Of a stretch of 64,000 nucleotides of DNA, positions 15,973-24,560 are shown one piece after another (the first letter of the stretch is position 1; the number at the start of each line of letters is the position of its first letter). A program made the position numbers and the translations under genes. The stretch lies in NCBI RefSeq assembly GCF_039523035.1, contig NZ_BAAAEN010000014.1, forward strand, positions 62,001 through 126,000, in the 5' to 3' direction. The notes beneath the pieces were generated by a model, which was given only the letters and a program-made list of their open reading frames with translations, did no database searches and was not told the DNA's origin. The DNA is from Pigmentiphaga daeguensis. GTDB taxonomy: Bacteria; Pseudomonadota; Gammaproteobacteria; Burkholderiales; Burkholderiaceae_B.

Positions 15973-16647
15973 ATGGAAGAAACCTCTATCGGCTCGACGG
16001 TGGCGCAGTTGCTGCTGGAATCGGGGGCGGTGCACGTCAGCTCGGGCAAGCCGTTCATCCTGCGCTCGGGCTGGGCCAGTCCGGTGTACGTGGACGTGCG
16101 GCGGCTGATCTCGTCGGTGGCCGGACGCAAGGTGCTGGTGGACGCGGCGCAGGCGGTGGTACGGCACCGCATTGGCGTGCAGGACATCGATGCCATCGCC
16201 GGCGCCGAAACGGCCGGCGTGCCGTATGCCGCATGGCTGGCCGACCGGCTGTCGCTGCCGCTGCTGATCGTGCGCAAGAAGCCGCTGGGCTTCGGCCGCA
16301 ACGCGCAGATCGAGGGCATGGCGCAGGCCGGCGCGCGGGTACTGCTGGTGGATGACCTGACCACCGACGGCCAGAGCAAGCGCAACTTCTGCAAGGCGGT
16401 GCGCGATTCGGGCCTGGAGCTGGCCCACGTCCTGAGCATCTTCTATTACGATACGTTTGTCGAAAGCCGGCGTACCATGGAAGAAATCGGTGTCACGATG
16501 CATGCGCTGGCCACCTGGCAGGACATCATCGCGCAGGCCAGGACGGGCACGGTCCTGACCGCCGCCGACATCGAAAAAGTAGAAGGATTCCTGCTCCATA
16601 CTTCCGAATGGTCCAAGGCCCACGGCGGCATCTCCCGCCTTCCGTGA
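15973..16647 (+). CDS. pyrE: Orotate phosphoribosyltransferase homologue
   Basis: The 224-residue product joins orotate and PRPP to give orotidine 5'-phosphate. The PRPP loop VLLVDDLTTDGQSK (residues 123-136), the flexible RKKPLGFGRN loop, and the PRTase core AGAETAGVPYAAWLA are clear. The length is normal. It is downstream of the XRE regulator and divergent from a pyrDK operon, not in a biosynthetic pyr cluster. It may be a second copy that salvages imported orotate, with the main pyrE elsewhere; that cannot be tested here. A GGAAC sequence precedes ATG 15973. Confidence 0.88.
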   Translation: MEETSIGSTVAQLLLESGAVHVSSGKPFILRSGWASPVYVDVRRLISSVAGRKVLVDAAQAVVRHRIGVQDIDAIAGAETAGVPYAAWLADRLSLPLLIVRKKPLGFGRNAQIEGMAQAGARVLLVDDLTTDGQSKRNFCKAVRDSGLELAHVLSIFYYDTFVESRRTMEEIGVTMHALATWQDIIAQARTGTVLTAADIEKVEGFLLHTSEWSKAHGGISRLP

Positions 16648-16669
16648 CTTTTATCGCTAACCTCGTGTT

Positions 16670-16999
16670 ATGAACTTCACCGATCTGATCCAACGTTTCG
16701 CCGCCCAGGCCCCCGGTACCGACAGTTTCCTCAAGGTCAAGGAAGGTTCGCTGGCGCTGGTCTCCAGCGATTCCGAACACGCCGCCGCCTACTTCCTGAT
16801 CTACGGTTTCGCCCGCTCCTACGTGCTGCTGTATGAAGACCAGGGCATCGCGCCCGCCTTCGCCGAAACCGCGAAGACCCAGCTCCTTTCCTACATGAAC
16901 CGGCTCGACGAAGCGTTCAGGTCCGGCACGGCGCAGGATCTCGTCGCCGCCCTGAACTGGATCGTTCTGGACTACGGCCGCAGCGGAAAGATATTTTGA
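16670..16999 (+). CDS. Conserved small protein of unknown function
   Basis: This 109-residue acidic protein has no recognisable catalytic motif, signal peptide or membrane segment. It looks mainly helical (FAETAKTQLLSYMNRLDEAF). It lies 22 bases after the pyrE homologue, and its TGA overlaps the TTG start of the following MFS permease. It is therefore probably translated in a coupled manner with that permease. I do not recognise the family. Confidence 0.7.
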   Translation: MNFTDLIQRFAAQAPGTDSFLKVKEGSLALVSSDSEHAAAYFLIYGFARSYVLLYEDQGIAPAFAETAKTQLLSYMNRLDEAFRSGTAQDLVAALNWIVLDYGRSGKIF

Positions 17000-18255
17000 G
17001 CGCCCGCCCGGAGGCGCCCGCGGCCGCCTCGTCGCTGTACACGAACCGGCGCGTCGCGCCGCTGCTGGCCCTGGGGTTCGCCAGCGGCCTGCCCCTGGCC
17101 CTGACCAGCGGCACGCTGCAAGCCTGGGCCACCGTGGATGGCGTGTCGCTGCAGGCCATCGGCTTCCTGACCCTGGTCGGCTCGGCCTACACGCTGAAAT
17201 TCCTGTGGGCGCCGCTGATGGACCGCTATACGCCGCCGCTGCTGGGCCGCCGGCGCGGCTGGATGGTGGTCACGCAATTGCTGCTGGCGCTCGCCATCAT
17301 GGCCATGGGCCTGCTCTCGCCCAGCGAAGCCCTGCTGCCGCTGGCGCTGATCGCCGTGTTCGTCGCCTTCTGCTCGTCCTCGCAGGACATCGCCTTCGAC
17401 GCCTACCGGACCGACGTGCTGCGCAAGGAAGAACGCGGCGCCGGCGCCGCGGTGTCGGTGCTGGGCTACCGGCTGGCCATGCTGGTGTCGGGCGGCCTCG
17501 CCCTCGTCATCGCCGACAGCTGGCTGGGCTGGGGCAACATGTACGTGCTGATGGGCGGCTTGATGGGGCTGGCCGTCCTGGCCACGCTGTGGGCACCCGA
17601 ACCCGAAACGCCCGCGGCCGCGCCCCGCACGCTGGCCGAGGCCGTGACCGGGCCGCTGGTCGAATTCTTCCGCCGCCCCGGCGCCATCGTGCTGCTGGTG
17701 CTGATCGTGCTCTACAAGCTGGGCGATGCCTTCGCCGGCAGCCTGTCCACCGCCTTCCTGATCCGCGGCGCGGGCTTCTCCGCCACCGAGGTCGGCACCA
17801 TCAACAAGGTGCTCGGCCTGGGCGCCACCATCATCGGCGCGCTGGCGGGCGGTTCGCTGCTGGCGAAGCTGGGATTGTTCCGGTCGCTGATGCTGTTTGG
17901 CCTGCTGCAGGCCGTCTCCAACCTGGGATTCTGGCTGCTCGCCGTCAGCCCCAAGAGCATCCTGCTGATGGCCGCCGCCGTCGGCATCGAAAACCTGTGC
18001 GGCGGCATGGGCACGGCGGCCTTCGTGGCCCTGCTCATGGGCCTGTGCGACCACCGCTTCTCGGCCACCCAGTTCGCGCTGCTGTCCGCCCTGTCGGCCG
18101 TGGGGCGCACCTACCTGGCCGGGCCGCTGGCCCCGCCCATGGTGGAAAACTACGGCTGGGCCACCTTCTTCCTGGTCACCGTGGCCATCGCCCTGCCCGG
18201 CATGGCCCTGCTGTGGTGGCGGCGGGCCGACGTGCGCGCGCTGGACCAGGCCTGA
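16996..18255 (+). CDS. AmpG-like MFS permease
   Basis: This is a 419-residue, 12-14-helix transporter. LLALGFASGLPLALTSGTLQAW near the N terminus, LKFLWAPLMDRYTPP and LLGRRRGWMVVTQ, and SSSQDIAFDAYRTDVLR are the signature motifs of AmpG, the inner-membrane permease for anhydro-muropeptides from wall recycling. The start is TTG at 16996, overlapping the upstream stop (TTGA). No ATG is better placed before the first helix. Substrate specificity beyond the AmpG family is not certain, since several paralogues of unknown substrate exist. Confidence 0.85.
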   Translation: MSARPEAPAAASSLYTNRRVAPLLALGFASGLPLALTSGTLQAWATVDGVSLQAIGFLTLVGSAYTLKFLWAPLMDRYTPPLLGRRRGWMVVTQLLLALAIMAMGLLSPSEALLPLALIAVFVAFCSSSQDIAFDAYRTDVLRKEERGAGAAVSVLGYRLAMLVSGGLALVIADSWLGWGNMYVLMGGLMGLAVLATLWAPEPETPAAAPRTLAEAVTGPLVEFFRRPGAIVLLVLIVLYKLGDAFAGSLSTAFLIRGAGFSATEVGTINKVLGLGATIIGALAGGSLLAKLGLFRSLMLFGLLQAVSNLGFWLLAVSPKSILLMAAAVGIENLCGGMGTAAFVALLMGLCDHRFSATQFALLSALSAVGRTYLAGPLAPPMVENYGWATFFLVTVAIALPGMALLWWRRADVRALDQA

Positions 18256-18274
18256 GGCGCCCTGGCGGGCGGCG

Positions 18275-19003
18275 TCAGACGAAGTCGTCGTCCGAGAACG
18301 TATCGTCCGAGAACGTATCGTCGGTGAAGGAATCGTCGGCCGACGTGTCATAGGCCTGCGCGCCGCCGTCCGTATCCGGGCGGTCGTCGTTCCCGCTGCC
18401 GTAGTAGTTGTTGGTGACGTTCTGCGTGATCGTCTCCGAAGCCGGGGCGTTGCCGGCCAGATGCGCCGCCTGGCCCGCGCCGCCGCCCAACAAGTGCTCG
18501 ATGCCATTGAACAGGAACATCCCGCCCGCCACGCCGGCCGCCGTGGCCGCGGCATTGCCCAGGAAGCTGCCCATGGCACCGCCAGCGGCCGGTGCGCCGG
18601 CATAGGGAGCCGCGGGCGCCGCGGGCCGGTATTCGGGGCGCTGGCCGATATCGCTGCCGATCATGGAACCGCCGGCGGGTGCCGGGCGCGCCGGCGCCTT
18701 GCCCCATCCATCGCCGCCCAGCAGCCCGCCCAGAAAACTGCGCGCGGGCCGGGCTTCCTGCTGCTGCCGCGAGGCGGCCTGGAGTTCACCCACCTGCTGC
18801 TCCAGGGCGGCGATGCGCGCCTGCGCGCCCTCCAGCGCATGTTCCAGCAACAGCGCGCGCTGGATGCTCAGGTAGAGCGCATCCGGCTGGCCGGCGGCGC
18901 GGTGCCGGATCAAGGCATCGGCCTCGGGGTCCTTGTCCATGCCCCGGACGCCAGCCAGGCGGTCCAGGAAATTGTCGAGCAGGGCGCGTTCTTGCGGAGT
19001 CAT
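18275..19003 (-). CDS. DUF2076-family protein with acidic C-terminal repeats
   Basis: This 242-residue protein begins MTPQERALLDNFLDRL and continues with a coiled-coil-like stretch (EGAQARIAALEQQVGELQAA), a Gly/Ala/Pro-rich linker, and a hydrophobic segment (AMGSFLGNAAATAAGVAGGMFLF). It ends in an Asp-rich tail of repeated D-D-x-F units, encoded by tandem 15-bp repeats. This plan fits DUF2076 proteins of proteobacteria, whose role is unknown. ATG 19003 is used because the conserved MTPQER start follows. The hydrophobic segment suggests membrane contact. Confidence 0.8.
   Translation of the reverse strand: MTPQERALLDNFLDRLAGVRGMDKDPEADALIRHRAAGQPDALYLSIQRALLLEHALEGAQARIAALEQQVGELQAASRQQQEARPARSFLGGLLGGDGWGKAPARPAPAGGSMIGSDIGQRPEYRPAAPAAPYAGAPAAGGAMGSFLGNAAATAAGVAGGMFLFNGIEHLLGGGAGQAAHLAGNAPASETITQNVTNNYYGSGNDDRPDTDGGAQAYDTSADDSFTDDTFSDDTFSDDDFV
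18290..18334. repeat. Tandem 15-bp repeats in the 3' end of the DUF2076 gene
   Basis: Two identical 15-bp units (18290-18304 and 18305-18319) and a diverged third (18320-18334) encode the repeated DDTFS/DDSFT tail. The in-frame unit length lets the tail grow or shrink without a frameshift. Confidence 0.7.
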
Positions 19004-19021
19004 GAGCGGTTCTCCCGGTAT

Positions 19022-19038
19022 GCCGGCCGAAGGCCGGC
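19022..19038. other. Perfect GCCGGCC-GAA-GGCCGGC hairpin
   Basis: This is a 7-bp stem with a 3-base loop between the PACE pump stop (19079) and the DUF2076 start (19003), both on the minus strand. It lacks a U-run. It may stabilise or separate the two messages. Confidence 0.4.
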
Positions 19039-19078
19039 GCATTGCTGCGGAGGATGACAGCCGGAGCTTAATCCTGGC

Positions 19079-19519
19079 TTAAGCGCCGGGACACGTTTCC
19101 CCTGCCCAATACACACGCAGCCGGTCATACGCCAGGTTATACACGTAGGTATACGGCAGGAAGAACAGCAGCAACCCGATATCCAGCACCAGCGCTTCCC
19201 ACAGCGAGATGCTCAGCCACCACGCCGCCAGCGGGACCACGATCAGGATCAGGCCGGACTCGAACCCCACCGCGTGGACCATCCGCACCCGGGTGTCGCG
19301 TACCCAGCCCAGGCGGCGCTCCACGCGCTCGAACCCGGCGTTGTAGACCATGTTCCACAGCATGGCGATGAGCGAGATCACCGCCGTCAGCGCGCCCATG
19401 TGCAGCAGCGGCTTGCCCATGATCCAGGCCAGCGCGGGCGCGCACAGCGCCACCGCGATGATCTCGAAGCACAGGGCGTGCGCCAGGCGTTCACGGAGCG
19501 ATTTCTTGTTCTGCAACAC
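19079..19519 (-). CDS. PACE-family small multidrug (chlorhexidine-type) efflux transporter
   Basis: This 146-residue inner-membrane protein has four helices and the tandem bacterial transmembrane-pair pattern of AceI-type pumps: RLAHALCFEIIAVALCAP, WNMVYNAGFERVERRLG, RMVHAVGFESGLILIVVP and PYTYVYNLAYDRLR. The glutamate in the first helix (FEIIAV) corresponds to the proton-coupling acid of AceI. Substrates in the family include biguanides, dequalinium and short-chain diamines. GTG at 19519 with an upstream GAGG is the best start. It is divergent from a LysR gene, the same arrangement as aceI/aceR. Confidence 0.88.
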   Translation of the reverse strand: MLQNKKSLRERLAHALCFEIIAVALCAPALAWIMGKPLLHMGALTAVISLIAMLWNMVYNAGFERVERRLGWVRDTRVRMVHAVGFESGLILIVVPLAAWWLSISLWEALVLDIGLLLFFLPYTYVYNLAYDRLRVYWAGETCPGA

Positions 19520-19544
19520 GTTTCAACCTCGTTCCGTTGATGTC

Positions 19545-19566
19545 GTATCGGCATTTTCTGCCATAC
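19545..19566. promoter_or_regulatory. Imperfect palindrome around GGCA-N5-TGCC in the PACE/LysR promoter
   Basis: GTAT-C-GGCA-TTTTC-TGCC-ATAC is symmetric apart from one unpaired base. It lies 26 bases upstream of the pump start, in the 99-base divergent gap. It is a candidate LysR binding site. Confidence 0.45.
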
Positions 19567-19591
19567 TTCCGTTAAATAAAACGTAATTACC

Positions 19592-19606
19592 ATCGGTTTT
19601 TCCGAT
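19592..19606. promoter_or_regulatory. Palindrome ATCGG-TTTTT-CCGAT
   Basis: A perfect 5+5+5 inverted repeat ends 12 bases before the LysR ATG. It contains the ATCGG core also present in the palindrome at 19545-19566 and would suit autorepression. Confidence 0.45.
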
Positions 19607-19618
19607 AGGAAGCCAGCC

Positions 19619-20479
19619 ATGGCCTATTCCCTGGAAGCGCTGGCGGCCTTCACCCAGGCAGCCGCGCTGGGTTCGTTCTCGGCCGCCGCGCGCAAGCTGG
19701 GCAAGCGGCAATCGAGCATCAGCGAAAGCATCGCCAACCTGGAAATCGACCTGGGCGTGCAGTTGTTCGACCGCTCCACCCGCCAGCCCACGCTGACACC
19801 GGCGGGCCGGGCGCTGCTGGTGGAGGCGGCCCAGGTCCTGGCCAGCGCCGAGCAACTGGGCCGCGCCGCCGGCCGTTATGCCCAGGGGCACGAGTCGCGG
19901 CTGACCCTGGCGCTGTCCGATACCTACCAGTCCGAGCGCTTCGAAGCCATCCTGGCCGCGCTCGATCGCACGTATCCCGACATCGAGTTCGAATGCATGA
20001 TGTCCGAGGACTGGGACACGGTGGCCACCGTGCAGCGCGGCCGCGCCAACCTGGGGCTGGTGCGCGCGCAGGAGCAATATCCGCCCGACGTGGAGCACCG
20101 CACGCTACCCGACCTGTCGGAGATGGTGGTGGTCACCGGCAAGGACCATCCGCTGGCCAGGCTGGGCGCGGTCACCGAGGCCGACCTGCGCGCGGCTCGG
20201 GAGCTGCGCATCGCGCCCTACGAGGACGACGGCCGCCGCATCGCGCGAGGCCGCACCTGGTCGGCCCCCTATTACCTGATGCTGCTGGAGATGGCGGTGA
20301 TGAACTTCGGCTGGGCCAGGATGCCGCGCTGGCTGGTGACCCATTTCGCCGCCGGCAGGCTGGTGGAATTGCAGGTGCCCGGCCAGGAACGCCTGCTGCC
20401 CGTGGACGTGGTCTGGTCCAACCAGCGGCCGCTGGGCCCCGTCGGTGCCTGGATGCTGGAGGAACTGCTCAAGGCCTGA
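19619..20479 (+). CDS. LysR-family regulator, probably of the PACE pump
   Basis: This 286-residue LysR protein has an HTH at residues 4-60 (LEALAAFTQAAALGSFSAAARKLGKRQSSIS) and an effector domain. It is divergently transcribed from the PACE efflux gene with 99 bases between the starts. In Acinetobacter the LysR protein AceR activates aceI in response to chlorhexidine; the synteny suggests the same logic here. It is convergent on the SulP gene, whose stop overlaps its 3' end. Confidence 0.88.
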   Translation: MAYSLEALAAFTQAAALGSFSAAARKLGKRQSSISESIANLEIDLGVQLFDRSTRQPTLTPAGRALLVEAAQVLASAEQLGRAAGRYAQGHESRLTLALSDTYQSERFEAILAALDRTYPDIEFECMMSEDWDTVATVQRGRANLGLVRAQEQYPPDVEHRTLPDLSEMVVVTGKDHPLARLGAVTEADLRAARELRIAPYEDDGRRIARGRTWSAPYYLMLLEMAVMNFGWARMPRWLVTHFAAGRLVELQVPGQERLLPVDVVWSNQRPLGPVGAWMLEELLKA

Positions 20480-22157
20480 CCGGATGCGCGGTCAATTCGG
20501 CGATGGCCTCGCGCTCGGTGCGGAACACGTGATGGGGCGGCAGCATGGCCGTGACGCCGGAGGTGTCGAACACGTCTTCCACCTGCTTCTTCACGCCCGC
20601 CAGGTACAGGTCCACGCCCTGGTCGCGCAGCGTGCCGATCAGGTAGATGAGCGTGTCGACCCCGGTCACGTCGATGCTGTTGATCGGCCCCGCGTAGATC
20701 AGCACCCGTTTGATGCCGGGATCGGCCCGGCAGCGCTCGATCACGAAATGCTCCAGCGGGTTGGCCGTGACGAAGCTCAGCCCCGCGTCCATGCGCACCG
20801 CCAGCAGATCCGGCGCCAGCGGCGGCAGGCCGAAGCGCTGGCGGTCCCGCAGGGTACCGTCGGCATGGACCGCGACCTCGACGATGCGGGGGTGCGAACG
20901 CTGGTACAGGAAATAGCCCAGGGACAGGATGAAGCCCGCCAGGATGCCCCATTGCAACTGCGGCGCGGCGATCAGGGTGGCCACGGCCGTGGACGCGGCG
21001 ATGACGGCCTCGGCGCGCGACGTGGCCCATAGCCGGACAAAGAAGCGCGGGGTGATCAGGTTGGAGACCGGCACGATGATGACGGCCGCCAGGAAGGCCC
21101 GCGGCAGGTGGGCGATGGCCGGGGTCAGGAACAGCAGGCTCGCCAGCACGCAGACGAAGGCGAACAGCGCGGACCAGCCCGAACGCGCACCCACGAACAG
21201 GTTCAGCGCCGAGCGCGAGAACGAGGCGCTGACCGGAAAGGCGCCGCTCAGGCCGCTGGCGATCTTGGCCAGCCCCTGGCCGATGAACTCCTGGTCCTCG
21301 TCCCAGCGCCGGCGCGTGCTGCGCGAGATGGTCTTGGCACTGGAGAGCGCTTCGACGAAGCTGACCAGCGCGATCACCGCCGCCGCAGGCAGCAGGCTGC
21401 GGTAGTCCTCCCAGTCCAGCAGCTTGGGCACGGTGAACTGCGGCAGGCCCGCCGGCAGCGTCCCGACCACGGCGCCGCCCCGCGCGCCGTAGCCGATGGC
21501 CCAACTGGCCAGGCCCGTCACCAGCGCGGCAGCCAGCACGATGGGCAGGCGCTTGCTGTGCTTCTTCAGCGCGGACAGGAAGACCAGCGTACCCACGCCA
21601 AAGGCGAACGCGGTCCAGTCCATGCTGCCCAGCAGGCCGCGCGGATCGGCCGCGGCCAGCGCGCCCCGCGCCTGGCTCCAGTCCAGCCCCAGCATGGCGG
21701 GCAGTTGCGACAGCATGATCAGCAGCGCGGCGGCCTGGGTGAACGCGCCCACGACGGACCCCGGCAGGAAATTCACCACCATGCCCAGCCGGGTCGCGCC
21801 GATCAGCATCTGTATCGCGCCGGCCATCAGCGCCAGCCAGATGGCCAGTTCGACCCAGCGCGCCGACTCGGCCGCGGCCATGCCCGACAGCGATCCCGCC
21901 ACCAGCATGCTGGTCAGCGCGACGGGTCCCGCGCCCAGCAATTGGCACGATCCCCACAGTACGCTGATCACCGGCGGGATCAGCGCCGCGTACAGGCCGG
22001 TGATGGGCGGCATGCCGGCCAGCATGGCGTAGGCCACGGCCTGCGGCACCAGGATCAGGCCGAGCGTGAAACCGGCCCGAGCATCGGCGGCCAGGTCGGC
22101 GGCGTTGGGCCGAGGCCAGTTCAGGAAGGGAAGATAGCGGGCGAGCAGAGCGGACAT
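20469..22157 (-). CDS. SulP-family anion transporter with STAS domain
   Basis: This 562-residue membrane protein has the SulP signature near the N terminus (LVPQAVAYAMLAGMPPITGLYAALIPP), 10-14 helices, and a cytoplasmic STAS domain from about residue 440 (AVRMDAGLSFVTANPLEHFV, INSIDVTGVDTLIYLIGTL). SulP proteins carry sulfate, bicarbonate, C4-dicarboxylates or other anions, and the substrate here cannot be told. ATG 22157 is chosen since upstream residues are not conserved-like. The 3' end overlaps the LysR gene by 11 bases. Confidence 0.9.
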   Translation of the reverse strand: MSALLARYLPFLNWPRPNAADLAADARAGFTLGLILVPQAVAYAMLAGMPPITGLYAALIPPVISVLWGSCQLLGAGPVALTSMLVAGSLSGMAAAESARWVELAIWLALMAGAIQMLIGATRLGMVVNFLPGSVVGAFTQAAALLIMLSQLPAMLGLDWSQARGALAAADPRGLLGSMDWTAFAFGVGTLVFLSALKKHSKRLPIVLAAALVTGLASWAIGYGARGGAVVGTLPAGLPQFTVPKLLDWEDYRSLLPAAAVIALVSFVEALSSAKTISRSTRRRWDEDQEFIGQGLAKIASGLSGAFPVSASFSRSALNLFVGARSGWSALFAFVCVLASLLFLTPAIAHLPRAFLAAVIIVPVSNLITPRFFVRLWATSRAEAVIAASTAVATLIAAPQLQWGILAGFILSLGYFLYQRSHPRIVEVAVHADGTLRDRQRFGLPPLAPDLLAVRMDAGLSFVTANPLEHFVIERCRADPGIKRVLIYAGPINSIDVTGVDTLIYLIGTLRDQGVDLYLAGVKKQVEDVFDTSGVTAMLPPHHVFRTEREAIAELTAHPVRP

Positions 22158-22185
22158 GGAAATGCGCCGGATCGGGATCGGCGGG

Positions 22186-22938
22186 TCAGAGGTGGCGCGG
22201 CTTGCGCGGCGCGCGCACGGCGAAATGGTCGTAGACGGCATCGGGCAGGAGGCGCATCAGCTTGGCGACGATGCCCATCTGCCAGGGAATGACGGTGTAG
22301 CGGACGCCGCGGTCCAGGGCACGGGAGGCTTTCGCGGCGAACACGTCGGCATCCATCAGGAACGGCATCGAATAGGGGTTGCGCGCGGTCATGGGCGTGC
22401 GGATGTAGCCCGGCGCGATGGTCGTGACCCGTATGCCCTGCGGCGACAATTCGTTGCGCAGGCTTTCGCAGTAGGCGATGACCGCCGCCTTGGAAGCGCT
22501 GTACGCTCCCGCGCCGGGCAGCCCGCGTATGCCGGCCACGCTGGCGATGCCCGCCAGGTGGCCCCGGCCGGCCTGCTTCATGGCGGGAATGAAGGGCTCG
22601 AACGTCGCCACCATGGCGATCAGGTTGGTGTCGATCACGGCGCGGAAAGCGTCGAAATCCCCCATTTCCTCGGTCAACGTGCCGGTGCTGATACCGGCAT
22701 TGGCGATCACCAGGCCGGTATCGCCCAAGGCCTGGAAATCCCGGGCCGCCGCATGCAGGGCATCGCGGTCACGCACGTCCAGCGCATAGCAGCGGTGCTT
22801 GCCCGGCAGCGACGCGGCCAGCGCCTGCAAGGCCTCCTGCCGCCGGCCCACCAGGCCCAGCGTGGCGCCCAGGGCCGCATAGCGGCGTGCCAGCGCCTGC
22901 CCGATGCCGCTGCTCGCGCCGGTGATGAAGACGTTCAT
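22186..22938 (-). CDS. Short-chain dehydrogenase/reductase
   Basis: The 250-residue classical SDR has the Rossmann motif TGASSGIG (6-13), NAG (80-82) and the catalytic Ser133, Tyr146, Lys150 (YSASK). The gap after the first glycine and the GRR at 31-33 favour NADP(H). A strong GAGGGGAG ribosome site sets ATG 22938. The substrate is unknown. It lies 28 bases upstream of the SulP gene in the same direction, so they may share a transcript. Confidence 0.88.
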   Translation of the reverse strand: MNVFITGASSGIGQALARRYAALGATLGLVGRRQEALQALAASLPGKHRCYALDVRDRDALHAAARDFQALGDTGLVIANAGISTGTLTEEMGDFDAFRAVIDTNLIAMVATFEPFIPAMKQAGRGHLAGIASVAGIRGLPGAGAYSASKAAVIAYCESLRNELSPQGIRVTTIAPGYIRTPMTARNPYSMPFLMDADVFAAKASRALDRGVRYTVIPWQMGIVAKLMRLLPDAVYDHFAVRAPRKPRHL

Positions 22939-23110
22939 GCTCCCCTCTCGTAACGTCATCATTATCTCCTTTAATCATGTAGTTCTTACCAAAAATCATT
23001 AAGAAACCGTCATCGCGCCGCTCCATTGTCGCGGCGGGACAGCTCCGGCCAGCCGTGGACGAATCTGCGATACTGCGAAAAGAACCGCGTCCGCGGCAAC
23101 AGAGAGCAAG

Positions 23111-24550
23111 ATGACGTCACTTCCCGTTTCCGATGTGCAAGCCGCGCTGGCCGGACTGGTCGGCCAGGCGAATGTCTATGCCGACCCCGCGGACAAGGCC
23201 CGCTACGAAACCGGCGCCCGCTACGGCGACGGCAAGGCCGCCCTGGTGGTGCGGCCGGGTTCGGCCACCGAGGTGGCGGCGGTGGTGCGCTACTGCGTGG
23301 ACACCGGCACGCCGCTGATCGCGCAGGGCGCCAACACCGGCCTGGTGGCCGCCAGCACGCCTGACGCCAGCGGCACCCAGGTCGTGCTGAGCCTGGAGCG
23401 GCTGCGCGGCGAGATCGTGATCGACCGCGCCAACCGCACCGCCACCGTGGGCGCCGGCGTCACGCTGCAGGAACTGAACGACAAGCTGGCCGAACATGGC
23501 CTGTGCTTTCCCATCGACCTGGGCGCCAACCCCTCGCTGGGCGGCATGATCGCCACCAACACCGGCGGCTCGCGGCTGATCCGCTACGGCGACGTGCGCC
23601 ACAACCTGCTGGGCATCGAAGTGGTGCTGGCCGATCCGCCCGGGCAGGTGCTCGACCTGATGAGCGGACTGCGCAAGAACAATACCGGCTACGACCTCAA
23701 GCAGTTCTTCGTCGGCGTGAGCGGCGCGGGCGGCATCATCACCCGCGCCGTCGTGCAGGTCCATCCCCTGCCGCGCCAGACCGCCACCGCGCTGATCGTG
23801 CCCACCAGCCAGGAAGCCGTGCTGGAACTGCTGATCGCGCTGGAAAGCGAGTTCGGCGATTTCCTGACCGCCTACGAAGGCATGTCCAGCTCCACCGTGC
23901 AGTCGGTCATCGACCACGTGCCCGGCGTCGCCAACCCCTTCGCGCCCGAACCCATCCCGGACTACTGCCTGCTGGTGGAACTGGCCGCCACCTCGTCGCG
24001 CGAAGTGCTGGGCGTGGACCTGCAATCGGCGCTGAACGACTTCCTGGAACGGCAATTCGACGTACTCGTGGCCAACGCCGTGCTGGATGGCGGCCCCGAC
24101 CTCTGGAAGATCCGCCACTCCATCAGCGAATCCATCCGTCACCAGGGCAAGCTGATCGCCTTCGACATCGCCGTGCCGCGTTCCTCCATGGTCGACTTCC
24201 AGACCACCGCGCGGCGGATGCTGGAAGCCGACTTCCCCTGGCTGCGCCTGTTCGACTTCGGCCACTGGGCCGACGGCGGCACCCACTTCAACATCGTCTG
24301 GCCCCATGACGCCACGCCCGCCTACGACACGGACACCGTCGAAAAACTCCGGCTGGCGATCTACGACCTGGTCGTCCGCCAGTTCGGCGGCAGCTTCAGC
24401 GCCGAACACGGCGTCGGCCCCTACAACGAACGCTTCTACCACCGCTATGCCTCGCCCGAGGCGCAGGCGCTGTCCGGCAAGATCCAGCATGCGATCGACC
24501 CGAGTCACGCCCTAGGCCAAGTTCACTTCGGCCCCTCTCCCCAATCCTGA
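23111..24550 (+). CDS. FAD-linked oxidase (D-lactate/2-hydroxyglutarate dehydrogenase family)
   Basis: This 479-residue PCMH-type flavoprotein has the FAD motif AQGANTGLVAASTPDASG, the PSLGGMIATNTGG pyrophosphate loop, RYGDVRHNLLGIEVVLAD, NNTGYDLKQFFVGVSG and the C-terminal SAEHGVGPYNERFY active-site segment. The family oxidises D-2-hydroxyacids with transfer of electrons to the respiratory chain. It resembles the second oxidase at 54740-56182. It stands alone, divergent from the SDR. The exact substrate is unknown. Confidence 0.88.
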   Translation: MTSLPVSDVQAALAGLVGQANVYADPADKARYETGARYGDGKAALVVRPGSATEVAAVVRYCVDTGTPLIAQGANTGLVAASTPDASGTQVVLSLERLRGEIVIDRANRTATVGAGVTLQELNDKLAEHGLCFPIDLGANPSLGGMIATNTGGSRLIRYGDVRHNLLGIEVVLADPPGQVLDLMSGLRKNNTGYDLKQFFVGVSGAGGIITRAVVQVHPLPRQTATALIVPTSQEAVLELLIALESEFGDFLTAYEGMSSSTVQSVIDHVPGVANPFAPEPIPDYCLLVELAATSSREVLGVDLQSALNDFLERQFDVLVANAVLDGGPDLWKIRHSISESIRHQGKLIAFDIAVPRSSMVDFQTTARRMLEADFPWLRLFDFGHWADGGTHFNIVWPHDATPAYDTDTVEKLRLAIYDLVVRQFGGSFSAEHGVGPYNERFYHRYASPEAQALSGKIQHAIDPSHALGQVHFGPSPQS

Positions 24551-24560
24551 CTTTCTCCAG

